NCBI GenBank assembly: GCA_017979445.1
Contig: CM030711.1
Location: 11,067,221 to 11,131,220, forward strand
Source of the DNA: Akebia trifoliata
Taxonomy: Eukaryota > Streptophyta > Magnoliopsida > Ranunculales > Lardizabalaceae
Length of the DNA stretch: 64,000 nt
Direction: 5' to 3'
Part shown: positions 22,600-34,367 of the stretch, piece after piece
How the letters are laid out: each line of letters starts with the position of its first letter
Position numbering within the stretch: the stretch's first letter is position 1
Notes under the pieces: generated by a model
What the model was told of the DNA's origin: nothing
Database searches by the model: none
What the model saw: the letters and a program-made list of their open reading frames with translations, nothing else
Position numbers and translations under genes: made by a program

Positions 22600-22830
22600 A
22601 CCCCAACACGACTAAAAAAACCCTCTTTTAGTGATTTGACCATATTGCAAATTCATCGACTCTACTTATCATCACAATCCTCTTAGTTAGATATTGACAA
22701 GAATAAAAATCAGGATTGACTAGTTGCACACCACCTATTATCAATTGTACTCCATCACTTAAAAATTCTCTTTTACACTTCATTTGGATGATTACACTCC
22801 AAAAATAATTTAAAAAAAATGTTGCACTCC

Positions 22831-22867
<37 letters not shown>

Positions 22868-23400
22868 TTTGGTTATTCCTCGACTATATCCGAAGAAATT
22901 ATTGTTAGTTCAATAATTTTTGCAAAAAATATTTTTTTGTTTCAGAATCATGTTTACAAAGTTATGTTTTCATAAAATACACAGATTCATATTAAATTCA
23001 AAACAAAGATTAAAAAATTAGTGTCTTAATTAAATTGGAATCAAAGAGAACACAAACAAAATCAATTACAAAACACGATCAAAGTAGAACACGAGCAAAT
23101 AATACAAAAATACAAATTAAAATAAAGTTTAAACCTTAAAAGACTAGGTATTGAAGTATAAGCACTAGATTAAAATAGAGATTATAAATACAAATAAATA
23201 AAAGATATTTTAAGGTTGTTGTGCAACCAACCGTTACTGGTGTGCAACTAGTTGATCCCATACAAATTATATTATTAGATCTGCCAATATAGTTTCAATA
23301 GGGGTTAAGATTGAATTATAAAAAGAAAATGGCTGTAGTAGCAAATATTCTCACAAAAGATGGGTCCATAACTTTTACGCTAGACTTTTCCTAATGTACG
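22600..23400. other. Intergenic; (AT)n at 22835-22864
   Basis: No gene seen. The words GTTGCACTCC (22821) and TGTACTCCATCACTT (22746), and the phrase ACTAGTTGCACA with its inverse TGTGCAACTAGTTGATC (22718 and 23242), suggest a roughly 530-bp inverted element around the AT microsatellite. I could not fix its ends. Confidence 0.3.
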
Positions 23401-23427
23401 TACCTCGATTAAAGCGACTATAATTGG

Positions 23428-23675
23428 TAACCGTTTGAAATGAATGCTAACCGTTGGATTCCAACTCATCCGTTGATTCGACCGTTGAAATCCAAACCAC
23501 TCTATTTCTATTTAAAAAATTAATCCCAACCGTTGACAGTTCTTCCTTGGATTCTCTCATTCAAAAAGTGGTCCAGATTAGTCGACCGTTGGAGTGAAAA
23601 GCCCTCACCTTTCTCAACAATTCAAAATCCCATCCCATCTTTCCACCTTCAAAATTAATTAAATTCGACCGTTGC
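23428..23675 (+). promoter_or_regulatory. Seven clustered MSA-like (AACGG) motifs upstream of the CSLD gene
   Basis: CCGTT, the reverse complement of the mitosis-specific activator core AACGG, occurs at 23431, 23451, 23470, 23482, 23530, 23586 and 23669, all in the same orientation. The one at 23448-23458 (TAACCGTTGGA) fits the full 11-base MSA consensus (YCYAACGGYYA on the other strand); the first fits at 10 of 11. MYB3R factors bind MSA sites to drive G2/M transcription. The cluster lies 236-478 bp before the CSLD start codon, where a dividing-cell promoter would be expected. A TATA-like TATTTAAAA lies near 23508. Confidence 0.65.
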
Positions 23676-23908
23676 ATAGAGCTTTCCCTTTCTTCCTCTC
23701 TTTCAAAAAACATCAGCTTTATTTCATCTTCACCTACAAAATTTATTCTACTTTCCTTCCATTTCAAGTGTTTCTTGGATCTGGGTTTTGTTCAAATGGT
23801 TTTCTTTTGAACTTAAAACTCACAAGAAAGCTGAGTTTCATCTTCTTTGATCTGTTTTTTACCCTAATTGAGAGAAAAAAAAACAAGCAAACACTCAAGA
23901 GTTAAAAA

Positions 23909-26900
23909 ATGGTTCAAATGGCTTCTTCTCCATCCTCTCCTGTGACCATAACAGTTTCCTCAGAAGGCAAAGGAGGAGGGTTTAGAAGCATTGGTTTAAC
24001 GAGCCCAGTACGACGCTCTTCCCTATCAAACAATCCAAATTCTCCTCTCAGTAGCAGAGGAAAGAGGGCTTCAAGTGGTGGACGATACTGTTCGATGTCC
24101 AAAGATGACACAATTGAAGAAGTTAGTTCGGAATTCGTCTCCTACACAGTTCACATCCCTCCAACGCCGGATCACCAACCCATATCCACCTCTCAAACCA
24201 GCCTTCCTGATGAATCAAAGGGACTGAAACTTGAGAGGAGTTACATTTCGGGTACTATCTTCACAGGAGGATTCAATACGGTTACCCGTGGTCATGTTAT
24301 AGACTGCTCGACCGATCGTACTGAAACTGGAAAGTCCATTGGTAATGTCTGCGGGATGAAGGGTTGTGATGGGGAAGCATTTCAAGGCGATTCGAGGGCG
24401 CCATGTGAGTGTGGTTTTAAAATTTGTCGAGATTGTTACTTGGAGTGCCTTGGAAATGTGGGGAGGCAGTGTCCTGGATGTAAGGAGTTTTACGGGGAGG
24501 AGAGCGACGATGATGATGATGACCATAGGTCTGAAGCAGAAGATAAGGCCCATCCATTGCCTTCGATGGCAGGGTTTAGACCCGATCAAAGGTTTTCGCT
24601 TGTGAAATCATTCAAATCCCCCAATAATCCTCCTGATTTCGATCATACTCGTTGGCTTTTTGAAACAAAGGGTACATATGGGTACGGAAATGCAGTTTGG
24701 CCTAGGGATGGGTATGGTGGCGGTTCGGGGATTAACGAATTTGAACTACCGCCCGATTTTGGAGAAAGAATCAGAAAGCCTTTGACGAGGAAGGTTGGGA
24801 TTTCTGCTGCAATTCTCAGTCCATACAGGTAAGATCAAGAAGAAAACTTTTAGTTTTGTCGAATTATTTGTTAATTATTTAGTGCCACATAGTTTAGTCA
24901 ATCTATTTGTATCTGGTTTCAAGTAGAATTATTTGTTTAAATGGATGGGTTCTTCTTCTTTCCTATACAGATTGCTTATGATGATTCGTCTTGTTGCACT
25001 CGGTTTCTTTTTAACTTGGAGGGTTCGACATCCCAACCATGATGCAATGTGGTTATGGGGAATGTCGATTACTTGTGAACTTTGGTTTGCTCTCTCGTGG
25101 CTTCTCGACCAGCTTCCCAAGCTCTGCCCCATAAACCGAGTGACTGATCTCTCTGTTTTAAAAGACCGTTTTGAATCCCCTAGTCTTCGTAACCCAAAAG
25201 GAATATCCGATCTTCCAGGAATCGATGTCTTTGTATCTACCGCAGACCCAGATAAAGAGCCTCCTCTTGTTACTGCAAACACCATTCTCTCGATCCTCGC
25301 CGTTGAGTATCCTGTCGAAAAGCTTGCTTGTTATCTATCAGACGATGGAGGATCTCTCCTAACGTTTGAAGCTCTCGCCGAGACTGCAAGCTTTGCAAGG
25401 ATATGGGTGCCTTTCTGTCGGAAGCACAGAATAGAACCAAGAAACCCTGAAGCTTATTTTGGGCAAAAACGAAACTTTCTCAAGAACAAAGTCAGACTAG
25501 ACTTTGTTAGGGAGAGGAGACAAGTGAAGAGAGAGTATGATGAGTTCAAGGTGAGGATAAATGCGTTGCCTGAATCAATAAGGAGACGGTCTGATGCGTA
25601 CAATGCCCACGAAGAGCTACGAGCGAAAAAGAAACAGATGGAAATGGGGGGCAATGCTTCTGAATCCTTAAAGATTCAAAAGGCTACATGGATGTCAGAT
25701 GGAGCCCATTGGCCAGGGACGTGGTCATCGGCAGAAAGTGAACACTCAAGAGGGGATCACGCAGGGATAATTCAGGTGTTTATCGTTTAATTTTGATGAA
25801 GTTACTTTTGTTTTTCCAATAAGTTTTAATTCAGACATTTTGAATTCTTTCTTCCCATTGTAGGCAATGCTAGCCCCGCCAAATTCGGAACCCGTAATGG
25901 GCACTAAAGCAGATGGGGGGAATTTAATCGATGCCACCGAAGTTGACATTAGATTGCCGATGCTAGTTTACGTCTCACGAGAGAAGAGACCAGGGTATGA
26001 TCACAACAAGAAAGCCGGGGCCATGAATGCTCTCGTGCGAACGAGTGCGATTATGTCCAATGGTCCATTTATTCTCAATCTCGACTGCGACCACTACATT
26101 TATAACTCATTGGCTTTGAGAGAAGGAATGTGTTTCATGCTCGACAGAGGTGGTGATAGGATTTGCTATGTACAATTCCCTCAGAGGTTTGAAGGGATTG
26201 ATCCGAACGATCGTTACGCAAATCACAACACTGTGTTTTTCGATGTGAGCATGAGAGCGCTAGATGGGCTACAAGGTCCCATGTATGTTGGGACGGGATG
26301 TATTTTTCGAAGAATTGCGCTTTATGGGTTTAGTCCTCCGAGAGCCACGGAACATCATGGGTGGTTTGGTAGAAGTAAAATTAAGCTGTTATTGAGAAAA
26401 CCCAAAACGGAAAAGAAGGAAATTGATGAAATGACATTGCCAATCAATGGTCATCACAATGACGATGATGGTGATATCGAGTCTCAACTTCTTCCAAGGA
26501 GGTTCGGAAACTCTACCATGTTAGTATCATCCATCCCAATTGCAGAATACCAAGGAAGGCTACTTAAAGAGTTGCTTGGAAAAGGTAGCCAAGGCCGGCC
26601 ATCAGGTTCTCTTGCAGTCCCACGTGAACCATTAGATGCTGCAACTGTCGCAGAGGCGATAACTGTCATATCGTGCTTTTACGAAGATAAAACAGAATGG
26701 GGTCGGAGGGTCGGTTGGATCTATGGTTCCGTGACCGAAGATGTTGTTACAGGCTATCGAATGCATAATCGAGGGTGGAGATCAGTTTATTGTGTCACCA
26801 AGCGTGACGCTTTCCGAGGGACGGCTCCAATCAACCTCACTGATCGTCTCCACCAAGTACTCCGATGGGCAACGGGCTCGGTTGAGATCTTTTTCTCGCA

Positions 26901-27639
26901 GAACAATGCCCTCTTTGCCAGCCGTCGGATGAAATTCTTGCAAAGGGTTGCTTACTTCAATGTTGGGATGTACCCCTTTACGTCGCTTTTCCTCATTGTT
27001 TACTGCATTCTACCTGCAATCTCCCTTTTTACAGGTCAATTCATCGTGCAATCCCTCAGTGTGACCTTCCTTGTGTTCTTGCTGTTGATCACAATCACAT
27101 TGTGTTTACTAGCCATCCTTGAGATCAAGTGGTCTGGGATCACACTCCATGATTGGTGGCGAAATGAGCAATTTTGGTTGATTGGTGGAACAAGCGCTCA
27201 CCCCGCTGCAGTATTGCAAGGACTCTTGAAGGTTATTGCTGGGGTCGATATTTCGTTCACATTGACGTCCAAGTCTGCCACACCGGAGGATGGGGACGAG
27301 GAGTTTGCGGACCTATATATTGTGAAGTGGAGTTTCTTGATGGTTCCACCAATCACGATTATGATGGTGAACATGATTGCGATCGCTGTTGGTGTTGCAA
27401 GGACTATGTATAGTCCATTTCCACAATGGAGTAAGCTTGTTGGAGGGGTGTTCTTTAGTTTTTGGGTGCTATGCCATCTATACCCATTTGCCAAGGGATT
27501 GATGGGGAGAAGAGGGAAGGTTCCCACTATAGTGTTTGTGTGGTCTGGATTGCTATCGATTGTTATTTCATTACTTTGGGTGTATATAAGCCCTCCTACT
27601 GGGAGGCAGCAGGACTACATGCGATTCCAATTCCCTTGA
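23909..27639 (+). CDS. CSLD5: Cellulose synthase-like D5-type glycosyltransferase
   Basis: Three exons, 23909-24828, 24971-25775 and 25864-27639, with GT-AG introns of 142 and 88 bp, encode 1,166 aa, near the usual CSLD length. An N-terminal Cys-rich RING-like zinc motif (C148 to about residue 192: CGMKGC, CECGF, CRDC, CPGC) is followed by two membrane helices (about 308-355). The catalytic domain has SDDGG (D431), DCDH (D649, D651), TED (D868) and QVLRW (906-910), then six C-terminal helices and the ending QFP. GT2-family CSLD proteins make beta-1,4-glucan-type chains; CSLD5 acts at the growing cell plate in dividing cells in Arabidopsis. The N-terminal motifs [12 protein letters not shown] and RGHVIDCS fit CSLD5 over CSLD2/3. 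All catalytic residues are present and no frame is broken, so it should be functional. Confidence 0.95.
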
Positions 27640-28064
27640 TTGATATCCTGCCTCAGCTATGGATATGTAGTGTTTCTCAACTTCATATTGTAGCTAGTTT
27701 TTATTTGCTTTCTTCATTTTGGAGTGAACATGTGTGTACACACTTGGTGGTGGTTTGGACTTATTATTCTGCCACACATTTTTTTTGTGTGGTTAATTTG
27801 GAATGTATTTTGAGTTTCATTGTGAACAAACAGTCTTTCCTGGGCTGAAAATGCATTTGTGTTCTATGAAATTTGATTAATAGACTTCCTTATTCTGTTT
27901 CTTCCTTTCTTTTATTTAATGGAGCAATGAATGTGTTAGAAAAAATGCTCAAACAGGCTAGAGAATGTGCAGCCGAATTTCATTATAAAATGATCAATCA
28001 CTCCACAAGATTTGCATATTTATATAGAAACTTTTTTTTTTTGGTTGATATTGTGGGTATCCCC
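27640..28064 (+). other. Probable 3' UTR and downstream region of the CSLD gene
   Basis: T-rich sequence typical of a plant 3' UTR. A candidate far-upstream signal TTTGTGTGGTTAATTTGGAA lies near 27783. No further gene. Confidence 0.35.
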
Positions 28065-28285
28065 CACCCCTTATGGTGGGACTAATCCTGCGGTCACATG
28101 CACCGCCCCTTCGGTGCAACAGGTTGAGTCAAGGGTCAACAGGATCCTTGGGGGGGGGGGGGGGGCAAGAAATTCATAGCTTCGTGGGGGTCCAAACACT
28201 TGACCTATTCTTTGCTGAGGAGCTTATCAAGGTTCAGCTTGCCACTAGGCCCCAACCCCTTGGGGTTAAATATATAGATAGAACG
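28065..28285. repeat. GC-rich repeat fragment with a 16-G run
   Basis: An island of unlike composition: CCCCTTCGGTGCAACAGG, an uninterrupted run of 16 G at 28150-28165, then GCCCCAACCCCTTGGGGTT ending in a self-complementary word. It looks like a young insertion of unknown class. The G-run is prone to sequencing and assembly error. Confidence 0.45.
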
Positions 28286-31200
28286 TTAACAACAATATTT
28301 AAGTCTTTAGAATGATTCAAATGTCGTGAATTGTCGGAAACAAAGTTGCCAAACATAAATTGGATCACATCTAAGTCTATGCGCCATTTCTTTTTTCCTT
28401 GTGCATCTTTAAGTTCTCTGCTCATTTGGTAATTCCATAGAATTAGGGATAAATAATGTTCTGTTGTCAATAGGAATTTACGTTGGAGTAAATACTGGTT
28501 GGCCAACAAGAAACGTAGGCAATGGCCATCATCAGGTGTCAATGATGGCCAAAGCTGTGGGGGCACGACGGACTTGAGGGGTTAGGTTCTTGGAATTGTA
28601 AGTTTGTAAGTTTCAAAATCAATTACAACAAAACCTTATTTTCCTCTAAAACAACCCATTAGCTTTTTTGACCTATTCGACTCTCATCTTAAACTATTTG
28701 CCGAGAACACTAAATTTTTCTATAAAAAATTCCATCATCTTCAACTTCTCCTAAAATCCTATATTGTTCTCAAGGTTTGAAAGCTTAAGGGGGATGGAAT
28801 TTTGAAGTTGAAGATGAGGGCAAATTTTTCTATCCTATAGGTTTGAAACCATTTACAACATTTTCTCTTAGACTCTAACAATTCTTTTTGATAATTCATT
28901 TTGATTTTTTTCCCATTAAGACCCAAATAGATTTTGGGGATGATGGACCACTAGACATGAACATGACCAAACACTTAATGTCTAAGTCATCCAAAACAAA
29001 ATCATGTGCTCCATCTATTCTTTTAAATAAGGGTAATTTAGACATACCCCTCAGGTTTTGTTGAATATTTGAGATCCCTCACCTCCTTGACTGTTGTCTT
29101 CTGTTAGAGACTCGCTAGTAGAAGATTACCGAAGTATCCTCATGTTCAACCTCTTGCCAGAAACATTTGATCCCCATTCCACCCGAATCCTTCGTCTTCA
29201 ATCTTTTGGTAAAAATATTTATTTATTTGACAATCCCTTTTTTGTTTCCACACCAAATCTTTGATTTTTCTCTTAAAATCTATCGTCTTGAAGCCGCTAA
29301 GACGAGTTTGATGTCTATATCCTTATATAAAAACAATGTGAATTGCACTCAATTGGACAATTATCCCCATGATATTCGGACCACCTAATCTTAGACCTAT
29401 GTACAAAATATTAAAAATAATAATAATTTGATTAGTGATACATAGACAATAGATTTGATCACCCTAAAAAAAATCAAATCAATAATAAAGAATCATTCTT
29501 GAAAATTATTTAATCTAATAACTATGAACAACCAATAAAGTTGACCAATATACACGACAATCAAAATATCCACTTCTAAGATTAATGGGTCCAAAAAGTA
29601 TTCCACAAGACACGATAGATGGTAATATCAAGTACCATTAAAAAAAAAAAACTTAGGCTCCATGTTTAATCACTTACCATTAAACTTCATTACTGAGCCA
29701 AATGCTAGTTTGTAACTGGTAATTTAAATTCAAAATGTTAAAGAAATTGAATTTCTAGAAGGATAAATTCTCAAATAATTATAAAAAATTTCGATATTTC
29801 CAAAATGTTGTTAATGCTGACAATTTGATAATATTTTATCAACATTACGTGATAGTTGTGTCAACAAATGTAACACCACTTTCGATATTTTTGAAAACTT
29901 CGATAATTATTTAAGAATTTACCCTTTCAAGAACTAATCAACAAAAAAGTGTCCCAATAATCTAAGCTTAAAGAATTAAGTATTATAAATTTCTAATTCT
30001 AAGACTATATAATAATGCATCCCACATGATATTGTATTAAACTAAAGACATGGATGCTTTCATTGCAATTGTTATGGAAAATTTATATTTAATGTTTCTT
30101 CTATTGGACACTTGTTGGACCAAAGGTCATAAGTTGCTCTTAATCAAGGTTCCTAATATTGTTTAATAGACAAGATAAGTGGTTTGTTTGCACAATATCA
30201 TAGACATGTCCCATGTATGCAGGGTTCCAATTATTAAGAATTCTCCATTGAAACCCAATGTCCATAAACATCCAATCTAGCAGTCTAAAATCTTCTCTTT
30301 CCACTTCAAAAAATATATCCCAAAATTTGGGCTCATTTTGTAAAACATCAATTTTCTCCCATTAATTTTATTTAAAACCTCATCTGTTTTAATTAAGAGT
30401 GTTTAAGTTTAATTTCACCATCTCAATTCATATTTATGTTGGTATTTCTCTCCTCACTCATGAAGGAATAATCTCATTATAAATAATCAAATCATCTCAA
30501 TCAAATTTTCTTTTTGTTTTTTTTTTTACCTTTTCACTTATCCATTCCACGTGTAGTCGATGAAGAACAATGTGGCTATAGTTTGAATTCCGCTACTAAA
30601 ATATCTTTGAAAATTCAACAAAAAAAAAGTTAGGGGGCGACAAAAATTGGGTTTATATTAAAAAATTAATCCAAAATTATTTCGAATTGCCAAACCAATA
30701 TTTGATTAAAGAAAGACATTTTGTAACAGAGTTGGTACAATTGAGCATGCACCCATTCCAACTTTTTTTGAAAAGTGCTTCCTCCAACAGGCTTTCTCGA
30801 TTGACACACGTGGAGTTGAGGATTCTAGAAAAGTCGCGTGAAGAGGGGTTCAAAGGCCAAGGATTGAATTTCTCGATAAAAGAAATAATCTTTTGTTTTG
30901 CTAGGCAAATGAGATTAGTGATCAATAATTACTGAGTTAAAGGCAGGTTATGAACTTATGTCGTGATATCAACACTCCAAGCTCTAACTATGGTTGGCTT
31001 GAAGCCAAGCACGCTCCACGTTTGGATTAATCGTCATAGTTCATGTGAAATGAAAATCATAAATATTTAAATTCCTACAAAGGATAAAATACAATAAAGG
31101 AAGACCCAATAAATAATGTGTATAGAAATTGAAAATTTTAAATCACCATTGTAAATGAATATTTTACATATTAAAAATCACTAAGGACACCTATAAAATA

Positions 31201-31470
31201 TGATAATTTACATGGATTAAAATTCCCAAATAAATCAAACAATTAAATTTAAAATTTTTGATCTCCTAGCTATGTATTTGGTTTCTCTCATCCATGCACA
31301 ATCAAGCTCTCATTTTAAATTGAAGGTGCCACCTATTCTAAGAGTTTTGATGCCATGACTTGGGTTCTCCGTCTTCACATACTAATTCCTAACCATTAAC
31401 TTTTTACTAATTAAATATAAAAACTTGATCTTAAATTTATTGATTAGATATAAAAGATAATTTCTTTCTG
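28286..31470. other. Intergenic, no gene seen
   Basis: AT-rich DNA. A family D fragment lies at about 29035-29160 (TTTAGACATACCCCTCAGGT). AAAATTTCGATATTTCCAAA at about 29786 and TTTCGATATTTTTGAAAACT at 29881 suggest an eroded inverted pair. Overlapping frames of about 80 aa on both strands at 30677-30935 have no recognisable domain and I do not call them. Confidence 0.3.
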
Positions 31471-31477
31471 AGTCGTG

Positions 31478-31600
31478 CTGAAGTGACATTAAAATTATTT
31501 CGTTTCACACAATATTGTTGACATGGAGGTGCACACAGAACCATAGATGCTTTTCACTCGTATCTCGATGAAAATCATTTATGGAAACGATGTAAATTTG
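31478..31600. mobile_element. Family A MITE copy 6
   Basis: Begins TGCTGAAGTGACATTAAAAT, then ACCATAGATGCTTTTCACTC and GATGAAAATCATTTATGG. The right outer arm is short. The core is nearly identical to 1481-1625. Confidence 0.55.
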
Positions 31601-31627
31601 AAGATTAATGATAAAACGATGCATCAA

Positions 31628-31790
31628 CACACACGCGGTATGTACGTGGCAAGGGCACAAAACCATAGATCTTTTCCTTGTGTATCTTGAAGAAAAAGAT
31701 CTATGGTTTCGTGCCGTTGCCACACTAACCACATACGTTTGAGCAAGTACCTTAATCATGACTGAAATTTGAACATCACTTCAACATTTT
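31628..31790. mobile_element. Family A MITE copy 7
   Basis: A near-perfect inner hairpin: AAACCATAGATCTTTTCCTT against AAGAAAAAGATCTATGGTTT. Outer arms are CGTATGTACGTGGCAAGGG... and ...TTGCCACACTAACCACATACG. It is followed by ATCACTTCAACATTTTCCTT, the family terminus. Confidence 0.6.
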
Positions 31791-32236
31791 CCTTTCTACA
31801 TATTAAAGTACGGGAATGTTTGATTGCACCGAAAATTAGGGGAAAATTGAATTTCCATGAAAAATGATAATTTTTTCAGTGTTTGACGCGTCAAAAACTC
31901 TAAATTTGCACGGAAAATGATTTGCCAACACCTTTGATTTTCCTTCATTAACAACAAATCATTTTTTTATCCCCTCCCCTTGAAAAACGATTTGCTAGCA
32001 CACGGAAAATCAAATAAAATTAATATTTATTTTATAAATAAAGTTAAACAAAATAACAAAGCTCACAAAAAATGAAGTATAATAAAATAAAATCATAATT
32101 TTATTTAAATATTTAAATTATTTAAAATTAATAATTTTATCCAAAAAATTAAAATAATCTAAATCAACTCGATTTTTCTGAATTTCTAATTTCTAATTAA
32201 TTTTAAATTATATAAATTTTTTTATAAAAAAAGTTA
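31791..32236. other. AT-rich intergenic DNA
   Basis: The words ATGATTTGCCAACACC and AACGATTTGCTAGCACACGG at 31917-32005 reappear as ATGATTTGCTAACTAATATT at 32821, bracketing the family B element. This may be one older element split by it. No gene. Confidence 0.3.
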
Positions 32237-32630
32237 GAGAGCTACTATTGGCATCCCAAATTTTATTGATTACACCCCAATTAGAAATACAAATACAAAT
32301 ACAAATACAAATACAAATACAAAAAAGAATAATATGTAAAAGTTGGGATGCCAAAAGAAACTATCTATTATTTGCTTAGATTTGAAATATTTTTTTTAGT
32401 TTAGGATTATATGAACCTAATTATAATTGTAAACAACTACTAAAATTGTTTGAACAAGTGTTATAATGTTGAGATTATAATTTGAGCCAAACCTTTGAAT
32501 GTTTGAATAATATGTTTTAATATTTAATTGGGGTGTGATAAATAATTTTAAAAATTGAGGTGGAATAAGTAAAACATAAGTTGCCAATAATAGCTCTCTA
32601 AGAAAATTTGGGGTGCCAATAATAGTTCTC
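32237..32630. mobile_element. Compound family B MITE
   Basis: Starts GAGAGCTACTATTGGCATCC and has two successive right ends, TTGCCAATAATAGCTCTC at 32581-32598 and GTGCCAATAATAGTTCTC at 32613-32630. The middle matches the long family B form in reverse orientation. A hexanucleotide run (AAATAC)n of about seven units lies at 32285-32322. It looks like one family B copy inserted into another. Confidence 0.6.
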
Positions 32631-33610
32631 TAATAATTTAAGAAATTGGGATGAAATAATTCAAAAATTTCAAACAAAATGATTTTATCATTATTTTTTA
32701 TATAATTATCACAAAAGTTAAATTAAAATAATATTTTTTATTTAATTCAAACAACAAAAATAATTTTTCAAGAAAATTTTCATATTGTGCTCAAACAATA
32801 AAAAAGGATTTGCCTTATAAATGATTTGCTAACTAATATTGTTTCAGCCTTAAAACACGTCCTAGGGTTTAGTTAAAGTGAAATAAATACATTTTGGAAA
32901 TTGAAATCTGAGGGTATTTTGATAAAAAATAATTTTTTCAAGGATATTTTCGACATAAAATTTAATTTCCAAAGTATATTTATTTGGACTTCAACGTATA
33001 ACTAGACCCATTTAACTAAGTACGTTTGGTTAGGAGTGTTGAAGTATTCAATATATCTTTTTCAATATTTAATACAATATTTACAAATCATTTTGTACGG
33101 TCATGATTCGTCGGTGACACAGCACGTGTCATCCGCTGAGATCATTAATATGGGACCTTAAAATATGGGTGAGAGATGCCCGAGATTTTAACTTTTAATT
33201 AAATGACCCTCCAACGATACCCAAACTCCTACGCCTCAAAGTCCACTCCCACATTTAATAGCAATGCCCACATCCCCTATTCAATTTAAAGGTGATTTAG
33301 AGATACCCCTCTAGGTCTTGGTGAATATTTGAGATGTCCCTATTATTTCAAACTGCTGATATGTCCCTTGACTTCACTCCTCTCCCAGATGTTGATGGAA
33401 ATGACCTAAATACCCAATCTCACCTTGACCCTATGTAGAAAACGCTTGATTTTTCTTTCCAAAATTTAATTGTCTTCTACTTATCCAAATATCATATATT
33501 GTTCTTAAGGTTAGAAGCTTGAAGAGTAGATAGAAATAGAATTATTAGATTGAATACGAATGGGAGAAAATGTGCCTAAGAGGTTAAATGTTAAGATAAG
33601 AAAGAATTAT
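32631..33610. other. Intergenic, with a family D fragment
   Basis: No gene. AGATACCCCTCTAGGTCTTG then GTGAATATTTGAGATGTCCC at 33303-33341 is a family D copy (compare 29045 and 18327). Confidence 0.35.
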
Positions 33611-33810
33611 CACTACAATATTTTTGATTTATAGTGTTGGTTTATAGTAACGAATGATTATTTCAACTGCAGTATGGTATTTTTTTTGCAGCGGATAAAT
33701 TTATCCGTCGTTATAAGAACCCACCCATATCCCACAATTGAATTTCTCTCTCGATTTATTTATAACGTTGGTTTATAGTAACGGATGATTATTTCAACTG
33801 CAGTATGGTA
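33611..33810. mobile_element. CACTA-like terminal remnant with 44-bp direct repeat
   Basis: CACTACAATATTTTTGATTT at 33611, followed by ATAGTG, resembles the CACTA (En/Spm) terminus and subterminal motif. A 44-bp segment at 33636-33679 (GTTGGTTTATAGTAACGAAT...) is repeated at 33767-33810 with one mismatch. Between them is the palindromic word GGATAAATTTATCC. No second terminus was found, so it may be a truncated end. Confidence 0.5.
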
Positions 33811-34319
33811 GAGTTTTTACCAACATATATGGTCTTGAATTTTTGAAGCATTAGATATTTTTTATGTACTGGTTGAGTTCATATCATATAGTAGCAAAGC
33901 CAACATCACATCTTATTGGAGTTGTTAGATTAATGAACTATATAATAAAGTGTATCTTGATACATCAAATCATTTTAAAGATAAAGATTAAATTCGATTG
34001 AAAAATCATAATTATCTAATCATAATTTTAACAAATCAAATCCAACCTTTTATCTCTAAACTGATTTAGTGCATCAAGATACACCTTGTTACAAGAAGTT
34101 AATTCAAATGTTGCAATTCATCTCAGGTTCGAAAAATATAAGTACTAGGGTGAAAACAACTACAAAGTGATTAAGAAGCATAATATTTGACTCCATTCTA
34201 AGAAGAGGGCATTTATGTCATTATATTGGTAACCTACTAGAGAAGATTGAAGTCAAAGGGCATGTTATGAGTTTAAATATATTGGGTGTATTAAAAAAAA
34301 TTCACCCAAACATGGAGTG

Positions 34320-34350
34320 GTATATATATGGGAGAGGGTCTAAACGAAAG
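34320..34350 (+). promoter_or_regulatory. TATA box of the 148-aa gene
   Basis: TATATATATGGGAGAG at 34321 lies about 47 bp before the start codon at 34368. That spacing allows a short leader (TAAACGAAAGCAAAGAGACA). Confidence 0.5.
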
Positions 34351-34367
34351 CAAAGAGACAGAAAGGA

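Noticed and set aside
24215..24589. 124-aa minus-strand frame inside CSLD exon 1
   Set aside because: Antisense shadow of a strongly coding exon.
15301..27639. COBRA-like and CSLD genes as a co-regulated cell-wall cluster
   Set aside because: They are about 6 kb apart, on opposite strands and separated by repeats, with no shared regulatory motif seen. Neighbouring is likely coincidental.
30677..30935. 82-aa frames on both strands over the same bases
   Set aside because: Mutually overlapping, no domain, no promoter or splice signals; probably chance.
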